A stretch of 35,615 bases of DNA from a virus: the IMG/VR virus record IMGVR_UViG_3300027963_000014, positions 1 to 35,615 of that record; one strand, given 5' to 3'. This document shows, piece after piece, positions 21,182 through 28,883 of this stretch. Below the pieces are notes generated by a model. That model saw only the letters and a program-made list of their open reading frames with translations. It searched no databases and was not told where the DNA came from. The position numbers and the translations under genes were made by a program. Positions within the stretch are counted from its first letter, which is position 1. The number at the start of each line of letters is the position of its first letter.

Positions 21182-21373
21182 ATGCTAGTGAACACGACAA
21201 AAGGCGAGATGGATGTCTCCTTGCTAGAGAAGCGAGAAGGCACTATCGACAACGACAACGAGACGACGAACTGGGTGGAATATTGGCTAGAAGGCGAGCT
21301 TGTGCATCGCTCAGTCCATATGACCTTAAAACGAAATGTGACTGGTGAAGCAGTCGCGCAATCTTTAAGTTAA
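21182..21373 (+). CDS. Small conserved phage protein (63 aa)
   Basis: ATG 21182 lies 3 bp after the adaptor stop. The product MLVNTTKGEMDVSLLEKREG continues with WVEYWLEGELVHRSVHMTLK. I recognise this L-L-E-K-R-x-G...W-x-EYW pattern from small proteins next to phage head-tail genes. It is probably a minor structural or assembly protein; no function is known to me. Confidence 0.65.
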   Translation: MLVNTTKGEMDVSLLEKREGTIDNDNETTNWVEYWLEGELVHRSVHMTLKRNVTGEAVAQSLS

Positions 21374-21383
21374 GGGAAATATC

Positions 21384-21842
21384 ATGGCTAACACGCAAGC
21401 AATGTGTACAAGTTTCAAGGTTGATTTACTCAACGCTGTACACGCATTTTCTACTAGCGTCCCAGCTCACACCGCAGCGACTGCCGACACCTTCAAGGCT
21501 GCCTTGTACTTGGCATCTGCCACGGTCAACGCAACGACGACTGCATACTCAGCAACTGGTGAGGTATCTGGCACTAACTACACGGCTGGCGGTGCTACGG
21601 TGACATTTGGCACAGCGCCAAGCTCTACCAGCACGACGGCATTTGTGACTCCAAGCGCCAGCATCACATACTCCAATGTGACCCTATCAACTGCATTCGA
21701 TGCCGTCTTGATCTACAACTCAAGCCAGTCTAATAAGGCAGTTAGCGTCCACACCTTCGGTTCTCAGACCGTAACGGCTGGAACATTTACCTTAACGATG
21801 CCAACAAATGATTCAGCCACAGGCTTGATCAGACTCGCGTAG
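21384..21842 (+). CDS. Virion structural protein (152 aa, Thr/Ser/Ala-rich)
   Basis: The product begins MANTQAMCTSFKVDLLNAVH and is rich in T, S and A with alternating strands (DTFKAALYLASATVN, GTNYTAGGATVTFGT, TFTLTMPTND). This matches a group of phage proteins found between adaptor and tail genes, probably beta-sandwich proteins on the head or tail. A decoration protein or tail accessory is likely. GGGAAAT precedes the ATG at modest strength. Confidence 0.65.
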   Translation: MANTQAMCTSFKVDLLNAVHAFSTSVPAHTAATADTFKAALYLASATVNATTTAYSATGEVSGTNYTAGGATVTFGTAPSSTSTTAFVTPSASITYSNVTLSTAFDAVLIYNSSQSNKAVSVHTFGSQTVTAGTFTLTMPTNDSATGLIRLA

Positions 21843-21857
21843 TAAGGAGGCAGCGCA

Positions 21858-22505
21858 ATGGCTGCTTACGGCTCTGGCTACTACGGTCTTGGTGTCTATG
21901 GCATCGGTAATGTTGTCATTAGTGGCAACTCGTCAACCCTTGGCATTGGCACGCTTGGCGTAAACATATCCGAGCAAGAAGACGGCAACATTGCTACTGG
22001 TAATGTCGGAACGGTTGGCATCTCAAGAACCGTTGCGATAACAGGCAACTCGTCAACCTTATCGCTTGGCACGCTCACACCGAATACATCACCAGCAGTT
22101 ACAGGTAACGCATCAACCTTGTCGGTTGGGACTGTTACGCCATCAAGGTCGATTGATGTATCTGGTAACTCTGCAAGCCTTTCGGTTGGCTCGGTATTGG
22201 CTGCACCGTCTGCTGCCGTATCTGGTAATGCGTCAACTGGTGCTGTCGGCACGATGTCGCCAGAGACAATCTCCTTTGTTGCTATTACTGGCGTTGAAGG
22301 TACTGGCTCAGTAGGCAGCGTTACAAACGGCATAAGTATTGAGATAATTGGGGTTGAGACATCTGGCTCGGTCGGGACAATGATTGGCTTTGGATGGGGT
22401 GCAATACCAGACACGGCAGAAACTTGGACGGCAGAGGCAGATACGCCAGAGACTTGGACAGCAATCGCAGACAATTCAGAAACATGGACGCAAGTCCCAG
22501 CATGA
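21858..22505 (+). CDS. Repeat-containing virion protein (215 aa)
   Basis: AAGGAGG precedes the ATG. After a glycine/tyrosine-rich start (MAAYGSGYYGLGVYGIG), about eight repeats of roughly 17-20 residues follow the pattern (I/V)-x-G-N-x-S-T-L-S-(L/V)-G-(T/S)-(L/V), for example ITGNSSTLSLGTLTP, VTGNASTLSVGTVTP and VSGNSASLSVGSV. The C-terminus carries three short repeats of D-x-x-ETWT. Such regular glycine-turn repeats suggest a stacked beta structure, perhaps a tail-spike shaft or cell-wall-facing protein. An open frame of 347 codons on the opposite strand is a composition artefact. Confidence 0.7.
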   Translation: MAAYGSGYYGLGVYGIGNVVISGNSSTLGIGTLGVNISEQEDGNIATGNVGTVGISRTVAITGNSSTLSLGTLTPNTSPAVTGNASTLSVGTVTPSRSIDVSGNSASLSVGSVLAAPSAAVSGNASTGAVGTMSPETISFVAITGVEGTGSVGSVTNGISIEIIGVETSGSVGTMIGFGWGAIPDTAETWTAEADTPETWTAIADNSETWTQVPA

Positions 22506-22514
22506 AGGTGAAAT

Positions 22515-23951
22515 ATGGCAGATTCCACGACGACCAACCTTTTATTAACTAAACCAGAAGTCGGGGCTAGTACCGATACATGGGGTACGAAGATCAATAC
22601 CGATCTGGACTCGGTTGATGCAATCTTTGCAGCAGCAGGTACTGGAACATCGGTCGGTCTTAATGTTGGTAGCGGTAAGAAGCTCAAACTGGTTGGCGAT
22701 GTCATTGACACCAACGGCAACGAGCTGCTCAAAGTATCCGCAACAACATCGGCAGTCAATGAAGTAACTCTTGCAAATGCTGCTACTGGAGTTGCTCCAA
22801 CTCTTACTGCATCTGGCGACGATACCAATATCGGTTTTAAGTTAGTAGCAAAGGGTACTGGTGAAATAACAGCAAAAGTCAATGGCTCGGATGTATTCAA
22901 TGCGTCCAGCAATTTCGGCTTTAAGAACCGCATCATCAATGGTGCGATGGTGATTGACCAGCGTAATGCGGGGGCTAGTGTTACTGTAAATAGTTCAACC
23001 GCAACTTATCCAGTAGATAGATTTGCTGGTCGTGGAGTTTCATCTGCTGGTGTTTTTACTGCACAACAATCATCAACTGCGCCAACAGGATTTAACAATT
23101 CAGTAGTTTGTACAGTCACCACATCTGCGACTCCAGCATCAACCGATGCTTATTTGTTTAGACAAAACATTGAAGGTTACAACGTAGCCGATTTAGGATT
23201 TGGTGCGGCTGGTGCTTCAACAGTTACTTTATCGTTTTGGGTGCGTTCTAGTCTTACTGGAACATTTGGCGGTGCTATTCAAAATGATGCTTTTAATAGG
23301 TTTTATCCTTTTAGTTATACCATTTCATCTGCAAATACCTTTGAATATAAAACAGTCACAATTACTGGGGACACAAGCGGAACTTGGCTTAAAACAAACG
23401 GCAATGGAATGACAGTAACTTTTAGTCTTGGTGCTGGAAGTAGTCGTGTAAATACTGCTGGCACTTGGACATCTTCAATTAGTGAAGGTGCAACAGGGCA
23501 AACAAATTTAATTTCTACAAATGGTGCAACATGGTATGTGTCTGGCGTACAACTAGAAAAAGGCAGTACCGCAACATCGTTTGATTACAGACCTTTTGGA
23601 ACAGAAGTTGTGCTTTGTCAAAGGTATTTTGCAAAATCGTATGACATTGCAACTGCGGTAGGAACTGCAACTAGAAATGGTTATGTGAATTGGAACTGGC
23701 AAAACTTATCTAACTATGGAACGGTTACTATATATTTGCCTGTGCGAATGAGAGCCGCACCAACTTCCACAAACTATAACCCTGACCTAACAAATACTGT
23801 GGGCGGTCGTTATTACAACGGAACATCCGAAGTTGCTTTTACTGGCTCAATGGCTGGATGGACAAATTATCAATCTAACATCCAATTTAATAAAGATGGT
23901 ACTAATAGCACTAATATGCTTATTCAATGGACTGCTGACGCGGAGTTATAA
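22515..23951 (+). CDS. Tail fibre / receptor-binding protein (478 aa)
   Basis: The N-terminal 100 residues (TTTNLLLTKPEVGASTDTWG, KINTDLDSVDAIF) are typical of virion-attachment segments of phage tail fibres. The transition RIINGAMVIDQRNAG (about 138-152) is a known junction before a C-terminal beta-sandwich, carbohydrate-binding-like domain (residues about 150-478). The DNA after about 22975 is visibly more AT-rich than the 5' part, consistent with exchange of the host-range domain. It would bind the host receptor. The ATG follows AAGGTG. Confidence 0.85.
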   Translation: MADSTTTNLLLTKPEVGASTDTWGTKINTDLDSVDAIFAAAGTGTSVGLNVGSGKKLKLVGDVIDTNGNELLKVSATTSAVNEVTLANAATGVAPTLTASGDDTNIGFKLVAKGTGEITAKVNGSDVFNASSNFGFKNRIINGAMVIDQRNAGASVTVNSSTATYPVDRFAGRGVSSAGVFTAQQSSTAPTGFNNSVVCTVTTSATPASTDAYLFRQNIEGYNVADLGFGAAGASTVTLSFWVRSSLTGTFGGAIQNDAFNRFYPFSYTISSANTFEYKTVTITGDTSGTWLKTNGNGMTVTFSLGAGSSRVNTAGTWTSSISEGATGQTNLISTNGATWYVSGVQLEKGSTATSFDYRPFGTEVVLCQRYFAKSYDIATAVGTATRNGYVNWNWQNLSNYGTVTIYLPVRMRAAPTSTNYNPDLTNTVGGRYYNGTSEVAFTGSMAGWTNYQSNIQFNKDGTNSTNMLIQWTADAEL

Positions 23952-24122
23952 ATGTACAAACTTTATCCACAAAATCCACAATCTAGCCAACCACCACAAT
24001 CTGTTGAAAGATTATCTGACGGCGCTTGTATTCCATTTGACCCCGCTAACACAGACTACCAAGCCTATTTAAAGTGGGTGGCTGAAGGCAATACGCCAGA
24101 GCCTGCGGATACACCAGCATGA
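23952..24122 (+). CDS. Small tail-fibre-associated protein (56 aa)
   Basis: The frame starts at ATG 23952, directly after the fibre's TAA, and ends TGA at 24120-24122, overlapping the holin-like gene as ATGA. The product is proline/glutamine-rich at the start, then [20 protein letters not shown] and [13 protein letters not shown]. This IPFDPAN-x-DYQ-x-YL-x-W(V/L)AEGN pattern is common in short phage proteins after fibre genes, often linked to fibre assembly. A longer open frame in another register over this DNA is not coupled and is rejected. Confidence 0.7.
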   Translation: MYKLYPQNPQSSQPPQSVERLSDGACIPFDPANTDYQAYLKWVAEGNTPEPADTPA

Positions 24123-24307
24123 CCACAGAGCACACAACTGAGACGGCTACTGCAATCGTCGCCAAGGTAGCACCGCCAGTAGGCGTGTCATTGGCAACTG
24201 TCGCTGGCTATCAGGTCAGCGAAGTCTTGATCTGGGCGACTCTGATCTACACCGTCTTGATGATCTGCCACAAGTGTTACCAGATTTATAAAGAGGTCAA
24301 AGATTGA
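24119..24307 (+). CDS. Holin-like small membrane protein (62 aa)
   Basis: Residues 17-31 ([15 protein letters not shown]) are mildly hydrophobic and 33-51 ([19 protein letters not shown]) form a clear transmembrane segment, followed by a short charged tail (YKEVKD). Size and layout fit small class II-like phage holins. The gene opens the lysis cassette that leads to the M15 endolysin. It begins with ATGA overlap. Confidence 0.6.
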   Translation: MTTEHTTETATAIVAKVAPPVGVSLATVAGYQVSEVLIWATLIYTVLMICHKCYQIYKEVKD

Positions 24308-24323
24308 CCCTTTCTCTTTACTC

Positions 24324-25019
24324 ATGCTGGCACAGGGTGCTTTCAGCGCTATCAAGCAGGGGTGTGATTTTCTACACCAAGGTCGTATTCAGCTTGAGTC
24401 TGCTAAAGCAACCATTCAAGGAGTCCAGTCAGACCTTAAAGCAGTCAAGGGAATATTTGACTGGTTTATTGGTCTCTTTGTCTCCAAGCCAGATAAAGTT
24501 GAAGCTGCAAAGCCTGTGGCGCAAACGAAAGCCAAAGCAGTCGCAGCCAAGCATTCCTACGAAGAGATGGAGTTACAGCTCATTAAAAGTGTGGGCGACA
24601 ACATTGGTACGCTCTTTGACACGCAGCAACAAATAAACAACTACTACGCGGAACTCGAAGAGGAATCAAAGAGTAAGTACAACCCAGAACAAAACACAAG
24701 CAAAAAAGCCATTGAGCGTGCTTTGATTGAGTTGCAGATGGAGAAGTTGATGGAGCAGACCAGAGAGGCGATGGTCTATGCACCGCCAGAGCTGAAGGAC
24801 TTGTACAGTAGGTTTTTGGTGATGCATGGCAAGATTGAGCGTGAGCAGGAGTGGGCAAGGTCAGAGACAATTCGCAGGACTAGATTGGCTAGATGGAAAC
24901 GAGAACAAGAGGAGATAAGACAAATTGAGTTGATAAGTAGCGCTATTGCTGTGACATTCATTTCTTTAATTTTTGGATGGTTGATGTGGGCAATACGAAA
25001 CTTATCTGGTGGGTTTTGA
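24324..25019 (+). CDS. Membrane-anchored helical protein in lysis cassette (231 aa)
   Basis: The product is largely alpha-helical with a charged coiled-coil middle (NYYAELEEESKSKYNPEQN, IERALIELQMEKLMEQTRE) and a C-terminal transmembrane segment (residues about 205-224, SSAIAVTFISLIFGWLMWAI). A short hydrophobic patch lies at 43-53. The annotated ATG has no ribosome site. An ATT at 24303, overlapping the previous stop and 6 bases after AGAGG, would add seven residues (IDPFSLL) and may be the true start. No family recognised; a role in lysis or membrane attachment is inferred from context. Confidence 0.65.
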   Translation: MLAQGAFSAIKQGCDFLHQGRIQLESAKATIQGVQSDLKAVKGIFDWFIGLFVSKPDKVEAAKPVAQTKAKAVAAKHSYEEMELQLIKSVGDNIGTLFDTQQQINNYYAELEEESKSKYNPEQNTSKKAIERALIELQMEKLMEQTREAMVYAPPELKDLYSRFLVMHGKIEREQEWARSETIRRTRLARWKREQEEIRQIELISSAIAVTFISLIFGWLMWAIRNLSGGF

Positions 25020-25153
25020 TTGGTGTGGCGGTATGTCTCATAGTGGCAGTCACTTCGTTGTCTTACATTGAAACAATGTATATGAAGGCTCAATTAAAAC
25101 AAGAGATGAAGGAACTTCGTAAACTCAAACGAGAACTCAAGGAGTCTAAATGA
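24977..25153 (+). CDS. Small membrane protein with coiled-coil tail (58 aa)
   Basis: The frame runs from ATG 24977 (GTG 24986 is an alternative start) inside the end of the preceding gene to TGA 25151-25153, overlapping the next ATG. Residues 9-27 are hydrophobic (LIWWVLIGVAVCLIVAVTS); the rest is a charged helix (KAQLKQEMKELRKLKREL). An N-terminal anchor plus coiled coil is the layout of an Rz-like inner-membrane spanin, although it is shorter than most. No lipoprotein partner was identified. It may otherwise be an accessory to the adjacent holin-like protein. Confidence 0.55.
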   Translation: MVDVGNTKLIWWVLIGVAVCLIVAVTSLSYIETMYMKAQLKQEMKELRKLKRELKESK

Positions 25154-25647
25154 ATGAATTACTCGGTCTTCTCAAGGGTGTCGCACCCACGCTGGCAATG
25201 GCTGTCGCTGGTCCTTTGGGTGGCGCTGCTGTTACCGCTTTGGCTAGTAAGTTTGGCGTGTCTGATAGCGTTGATGCCGTTGCAAAGGCTATTGCTGGCG
25301 ATCCAAAGGCTGCTGAAAAGATAGCAGAGCTTGAGCTGGAGATGGCGAAGATTGATGCAGCCAATACTGCCGACGCAAGGAAGATGAATTCAGAAATACA
25401 AAACTCTGCCACAGCGTCTTGGTTAGCAAAGAACATTGCCTATGTCATTGATGTAGCAATCATTGCTGGCGCTCTCACCATGACCTTTGTAGTGTTTATT
25501 GTTGGCGTACCAGAGCAAAATAAGTCAATGGCTTTCACGGCTTTGGGATCGTTGTGGACTCTGACTGGTACGGTAGTGAACTTCCATCGCGGTAGTTCTG
25601 CTGGTAGCAAGGCTAAGACTGAAGAAATGATGAAAGGCGCAAAATGA
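25150..25647 (+). CDS. Putative phage holin (165 aa, 3TM-like)
   Basis: Three hydrophobic segments are visible at about 11-32 (alanine/glycine-rich), 94-117 (IAYVIDVAIIAGALTMTFVV) and 127-145 (FTALGSLWTLTGTVVNF). Between the first two lies a charged helix with AEKIAELELEMAKIDAANTA. This matches three-TM phage holins with a basic C-terminus (GSKAKTEEMMKGAK). It would form the membrane lesion that releases the endolysin. ATGA overlaps on both sides link it to the neighbouring lysis genes; AAGGAG precedes the ATG. Confidence 0.75.
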   Translation: MNELLGLLKGVAPTLAMAVAGPLGGAAVTALASKFGVSDSVDAVAKAIAGDPKAAEKIAELELEMAKIDAANTADARKMNSEIQNSATASWLAKNIAYVIDVAIIAGALTMTFVVFIVGVPEQNKSMAFTALGSLWTLTGTVVNFHRGSSAGSKAKTEEMMKGAK

Positions 25648-25961
25648 TTGAATTCTTAAAAGAGTTATTGCTGGCTAAGTTCAACCGTCCGAAGCCTACC
25701 GTCGAAGAGGTCGAAGTCCAAGTCTGGGCTTTCGTCGTCAAGTCGATCACCGTCATGGTGCTTGGCATTGCGTTTGGTACTTTGTGGCTCATCGGCTTTG
25801 AGAAGCAAGAGACCGAACTCGCACCAATCGACGCAATATTTCTTGAAATCTTGAAAGCCATTGCCTTTATGGGAGTGGGAACAATGGGTGGTATCTCAGG
25901 ACGCAAGGCATCAAATGCCATTGCAAAAGCCATTGTGGGAGAAGACGATGCAACTAAGTGA
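25644..25961 (+). CDS. Holin-like membrane protein with two TM segments (105 aa)
   Basis: Transmembrane segments are predicted at about 31-52 (VVKSITVMVLGIAFGTLWLI) and 66-86 (LEILKAIAFMGVGTMGGISG). The N-terminus is cytoplasmic-like and basic, and the C-terminus ends in a charged tail. Together with its position directly before the endolysin and its 14-bp overlap with it, this suggests a second holin or an antiholin. ATGA overlap at the start. No family recognised. Confidence 0.65.
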   Translation: MIEFLKELLLAKFNRPKPTVEEVEVQVWAFVVKSITVMVLGIAFGTLWLIGFEKQETELAPIDAIFLEILKAIAFMGVGTMGGISGRKASNAIAKAIVGEDDATK

Positions 25962-26415
25962 ACACTTCACACTTGAGGAGGCAACGCACTCCGACACCGC
26001 CACAAGGCTCGGTATAAGCAATCAACCAGACGCACAGCAACTAGAGAACATGAAGGTGGCTGCTGCTGGCATGGAGAAGGTCAGAGAGCTACTTGGTAAG
26101 CCTATCAACATAAATTCATGGATACGACTGCCAGAGGTGAATGTCGCGGTGGGCGGTAGCAAGGTATCGAGTCACATGGACGGTTGGGCTATTGACTTTG
26201 TATGCAAAGGCTTTGGCACTCCACTAGAAGTCTGTAAGGCTATCGATGCAGCAGGTATCAAGTTTGATCAGATGATCCATGAGTTTGGTGATAAGGGCTG
26301 GACTCACATCTCCTTTGCGCCAGCATTGCGTCAACAAAAGCTCACCATCTTCAGACCTCAAAATAAATACGCCATCGGTTTGTTGACGCAAGACGAATAC
26401 AACAAGGCAGTATGA
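25948..26415 (+). CDS. Endolysin, M15-family peptidase
   Basis: ATG 25948 is chosen because the conserved region begins immediately; a longer frame from 25861 lies inside the upstream gene. The 155-residue protein fits Peptidase_M15: opening LSEHFTLEEATHSDTA, zinc ligands H76 and D83 in SSHMDGWAIDF, and H120 in GWTHISF; E112 may be the catalytic acid. It would cut peptide cross-bridges of peptidoglycan. Length is typical of single-domain phage endolysins of Gram-negative hosts. No signal peptide is present, so it depends on a holin. It ends in ATGA with the next gene. Confidence 0.9.
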   Translation: MQLSEHFTLEEATHSDTATRLGISNQPDAQQLENMKVAAAGMEKVRELLGKPININSWIRLPEVNVAVGGSKVSSHMDGWAIDFVCKGFGTPLEVCKAIDAAGIKFDQMIHEFGDKGWTHISFAPALRQQKLTIFRPQNKYAIGLLTQDEYNKAV

Positions 26416-27065
26416 CGAATCTTTATCAGCAGCTTCAGACCCCTGCCACGCCAGACCTGCCTAATCCGCAGGATAGCTACGACAGGTTGACGGTTGCGCA
26501 GACGAATGCTGCCTTGCGTACATTCTTCTTGAAGTTGACGAATGTCTTACAGACCCTTGCGTCACCGCGGGGTGGCAAGTATTTAAACAACCCTTACGGG
26601 GCATTTCAAGACTCAACTGATCAGGTAGCAGCCAATACGACGACTGCTTATGCAATCACATTTAATACGACAGACTTCAACAATGGCGTAACCTTGTCGA
26701 ACTCGTCAAGGCTTAATGTGTCTCAGGCTGGAATTTATAACATCCAGTTCAGCGTGCAGCTCACAAACACAACGAATGCACCGCAAGATGTGGACATCTG
26801 GTTTAGAAAGAACGGCACTAATATCAGCAATTCAAATTCAAGATTTGGCTTTGCTGCACGCAAGTCTCCAAGCGATCCATTCCACATTATTGCTGCAATG
26901 AACTTATTTGTGAGTCTTGACACAAATGACTATGTTGAACTGATGTGGAGACCAACCGATGTTGGTGTTGCCATCGAGCACTACGCTGCCAGCTCCACGC
27001 CAACCCGACCTGTAATCCCGTCGGTTATTGCGACGGTTACCTTTGTGTCCAATCTTTCAGCATAA
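26412..27065 (+). CDS. Tail/virion protein with C1q/TNF-like jelly roll (217 aa)
   Basis: The N-terminal 55 residues (TPDLPNPQDSYDRLTVAQTN, FFLKLTNVLQTL) are a helical attachment segment. From residue 62 the sequence FQDSTDQVAANTTTAYAI, then INVSQAGIYNIQFSVQL-like strands and VDIWFRKNGTNIS follow the strand order of C1q/TNF-like beta sandwiches used in phage virion proteins. It may be a minor tail or spike protein. It is coupled by ATGA to the endolysin, an unusual link between lysis and structural genes. Confidence 0.65.
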   Translation: MTNLYQQLQTPATPDLPNPQDSYDRLTVAQTNAALRTFFLKLTNVLQTLASPRGGKYLNNPYGAFQDSTDQVAANTTTAYAITFNTTDFNNGVTLSNSSRLNVSQAGIYNIQFSVQLTNTTNAPQDVDIWFRKNGTNISNSNSRFGFAARKSPSDPFHIIAAMNLFVSLDTNDYVELMWRPTDVGVAIEHYAASSTPTRPVIPSVIATVTFVSNLSA

Positions 27066-27072
27066 TTGACCT

Positions 27073-28554
27073 ATGGCACTCGTACCCTTAAAAATCCCAG
27101 CAGGAATCTACCGCAACGGCACAGAATACCAGTCTGCGGGGCGCTGGTTCGACTCGAACCTTATCAGATGGTTTGAAAACACTTTGAGACCTGTGGGCGG
27201 GTGGCGTAAGAGATCGGCATCACAAATGACTGGTGTGTCTCGCGGGATGCTGACATGGCGAGATAACTCAGATGTGCGTTTTATTGCTGCTGGAACTCCT
27301 ACGAAGCTCTACGCAATGAGCGAGGCTGGTGTCTTGAAGGACATTACACCAGTCACCTTTACAACTGGCATTACAGACGCAACGCTAAAGACTGGCTACG
27401 GTTACAGCACCTACGGTAACTTTGCTTACGGTGTAGCGCGTCCAGACTTAGGGGGAATAATCCCCGCGACAACTTGGTCGATGGACTCATGGGGTGAATA
27501 CCTTGTTGCGTGCTCCAACGCTGACGGTCAGCTCCTTGAGTGGCAGCTAGGCTTTGTCACGCCAACAAGGGCTATTGCCATCGTCAACGCGCCAACTGGT
27601 TGCGAAGCTGTGATGACGACAGCAGAAAGATTTGTCTTTGCCCTTGGTGCGTCAGGTAATCCACGCAAGGTATCGTGGTGTGATCAAGAAAACAATACGG
27701 TCTGGACACCATCGGCTACCAATCAAGCGGGTGATTTTGAGATCAACTCTCTCGGCTCAATCAAGTGCGGGAAGCGCGTCCGAGGTGTCAATCTGATCTT
27801 TACCGATGTCGATGTACACGCTGCCAGCTACATTGGTCTGCCTTATGTGTACAGCTTTGAGAAGGCAGGATCGGGTTGTGGCGTGATCAGCTCTCAGGCG
27901 GTCGCAGCCATTGATACGGCAGCGATCTGGATGTCGAAGTCAGGGTTTTGGATATACGACGGCTATGTGAGACCTTTGCCAAGCGATGTTGGCGACTACA
28001 TATTCCAGAACATCAACTACAACCAGTCAAGCAAGGTCTACGCTGTCCACAACTCAAAGTACGGTGAGTGCATTTGGTTCTATCCATCAAGCGCCAGCAA
28101 TGAGAACGACTCCTATGTCACTTACAACTACCGCGAAAGACATTGGGCTATTGGCACTTTGTCTAGGACTGCTGGAACTGATCGTGGTGTATTCACCTAT
28201 CCCTTGATGATCTCATCTGACGGCTACATCTATGAGCACGAAGTCGGCTACGCATACGACGGGGCTTCGCCATTTGTGGAGTCTGGTCCTTACCAGATTG
28301 GTAACGGTGACAACATCATGTCGGTGCGTCAGGTTATCCCAGACGAGCAAACTTTAGGCGAAGTCGTTGTGTCCTTTAAGACAAGGATGTATCCGACTTC
28401 GACTGAGACGACTTACGGACCATACCCAGCAGCACAACCGACAGATGTGAGATTCGCTGCCAGACAGGTCAAGGTTAGATACACGGGGGCAGTTCTAGAG
28501 GACTGGCGTGTTGGCGTGAACCGATTTGATGTTGTCGCAATGGGCAAACGGTGA
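27073..28554 (+). CDS. Tail nozzle / tubular-type protein (493 aa)
   Basis: The product begins LKIPAGIYRNGTEYQSAGRW and RWFENTLRPVGGWRKRS, and continues through many short strands with W/Y and G repeats (LTWRDNSDVRFIAAGTPTKL, WSMDSWGEYLVACSNADG). That is a beta-propeller-like layout seen in podoviral tail nozzle proteins such as the P22 gp10 group. Eight bases separate it from the jelly-roll gene. It probably extends the tail tube below the adaptor. Conservation in related phages is remembered rather than checked. Confidence 0.75.
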   Translation: MALVPLKIPAGIYRNGTEYQSAGRWFDSNLIRWFENTLRPVGGWRKRSASQMTGVSRGMLTWRDNSDVRFIAAGTPTKLYAMSEAGVLKDITPVTFTTGITDATLKTGYGYSTYGNFAYGVARPDLGGIIPATTWSMDSWGEYLVACSNADGQLLEWQLGFVTPTRAIAIVNAPTGCEAVMTTAERFVFALGASGNPRKVSWCDQENNTVWTPSATNQAGDFEINSLGSIKCGKRVRGVNLIFTDVDVHAASYIGLPYVYSFEKAGSGCGVISSQAVAAIDTAAIWMSKSGFWIYDGYVRPLPSDVGDYIFQNINYNQSSKVYAVHNSKYGECIWFYPSSASNENDSYVTYNYRERHWAIGTLSRTAGTDRGVFTYPLMISSDGYIYEHEVGYAYDGASPFVESGPYQIGNGDNIMSVRQVIPDEQTLGEVVVSFKTRMYPTSTETTYGPYPAAQPTDVRFAARQVKVRYTGAVLEDWRVGVNRFDVVAMGKR

Positions 28555-28870
28555 CTTAGAATTGACGCAAGAATTAAGGGCGGGAAAAGTACCTGTATGT
28601 ATCCGAGAGGATTACACCGTGTACATGGAGTTTTTCAGAGGTAATTTGTGGATTCATGTGGAGATCAGAAGATGGTCTTCTGGGGTCAAAAAGGACTGCT
28701 TGAAGAGCATTGCTCTGATTGAGAATTTAATTGGGAAGCCTATCGTCGCGCTGATACGCGAGGATGACATCAAACTTGTAAGATTTGCCAAGTCATTTGG
28801 CTGGTCTGAGAAATGTCAAATATCACTATTAGACGGCTCTAAGGCTTTTATCTACACCAACAAGGTGTGA
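28529..28870 (+). CDS. Hypothetical protein, possible GNAT-like internal virion protein (113 aa)
   Basis: Start is uncertain: ATG 28529 lies inside the nozzle gene and no ribosome site is seen; TTG 28562 is an alternative. The core VYMEFFRGNLWIHVEIRRWS, then VALIREDDIKLVRFAKSFGW has the strand-helix-strand feel of the C-terminal half of GNAT folds and resembles small internal virion proteins of T7-like phages. The acetyl-CoA loop is not visible, so catalysis is doubtful. It precedes the block of ejection-type proteins. Confidence 0.55.
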   Translation: MLSQWANGDLELTQELRAGKVPVCIREDYTVYMEFFRGNLWIHVEIRRWSSGVKKDCLKSIALIENLIGKPIVALIREDDIKLVRFAKSFGWSEKCQISLLDGSKAFIYTNKV

Positions 28871-28883
28871 CAAGGGAGATGAT

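Noticed and set aside
21896-22939. 347-codon open frame on the minus strand
   Set aside because: It lies antisense to two well-supported + strand genes (repeat protein and tail fibre), has no ribosome site, and its repetitive T/V/P-rich translation is the mirror of the repeat protein's codons.
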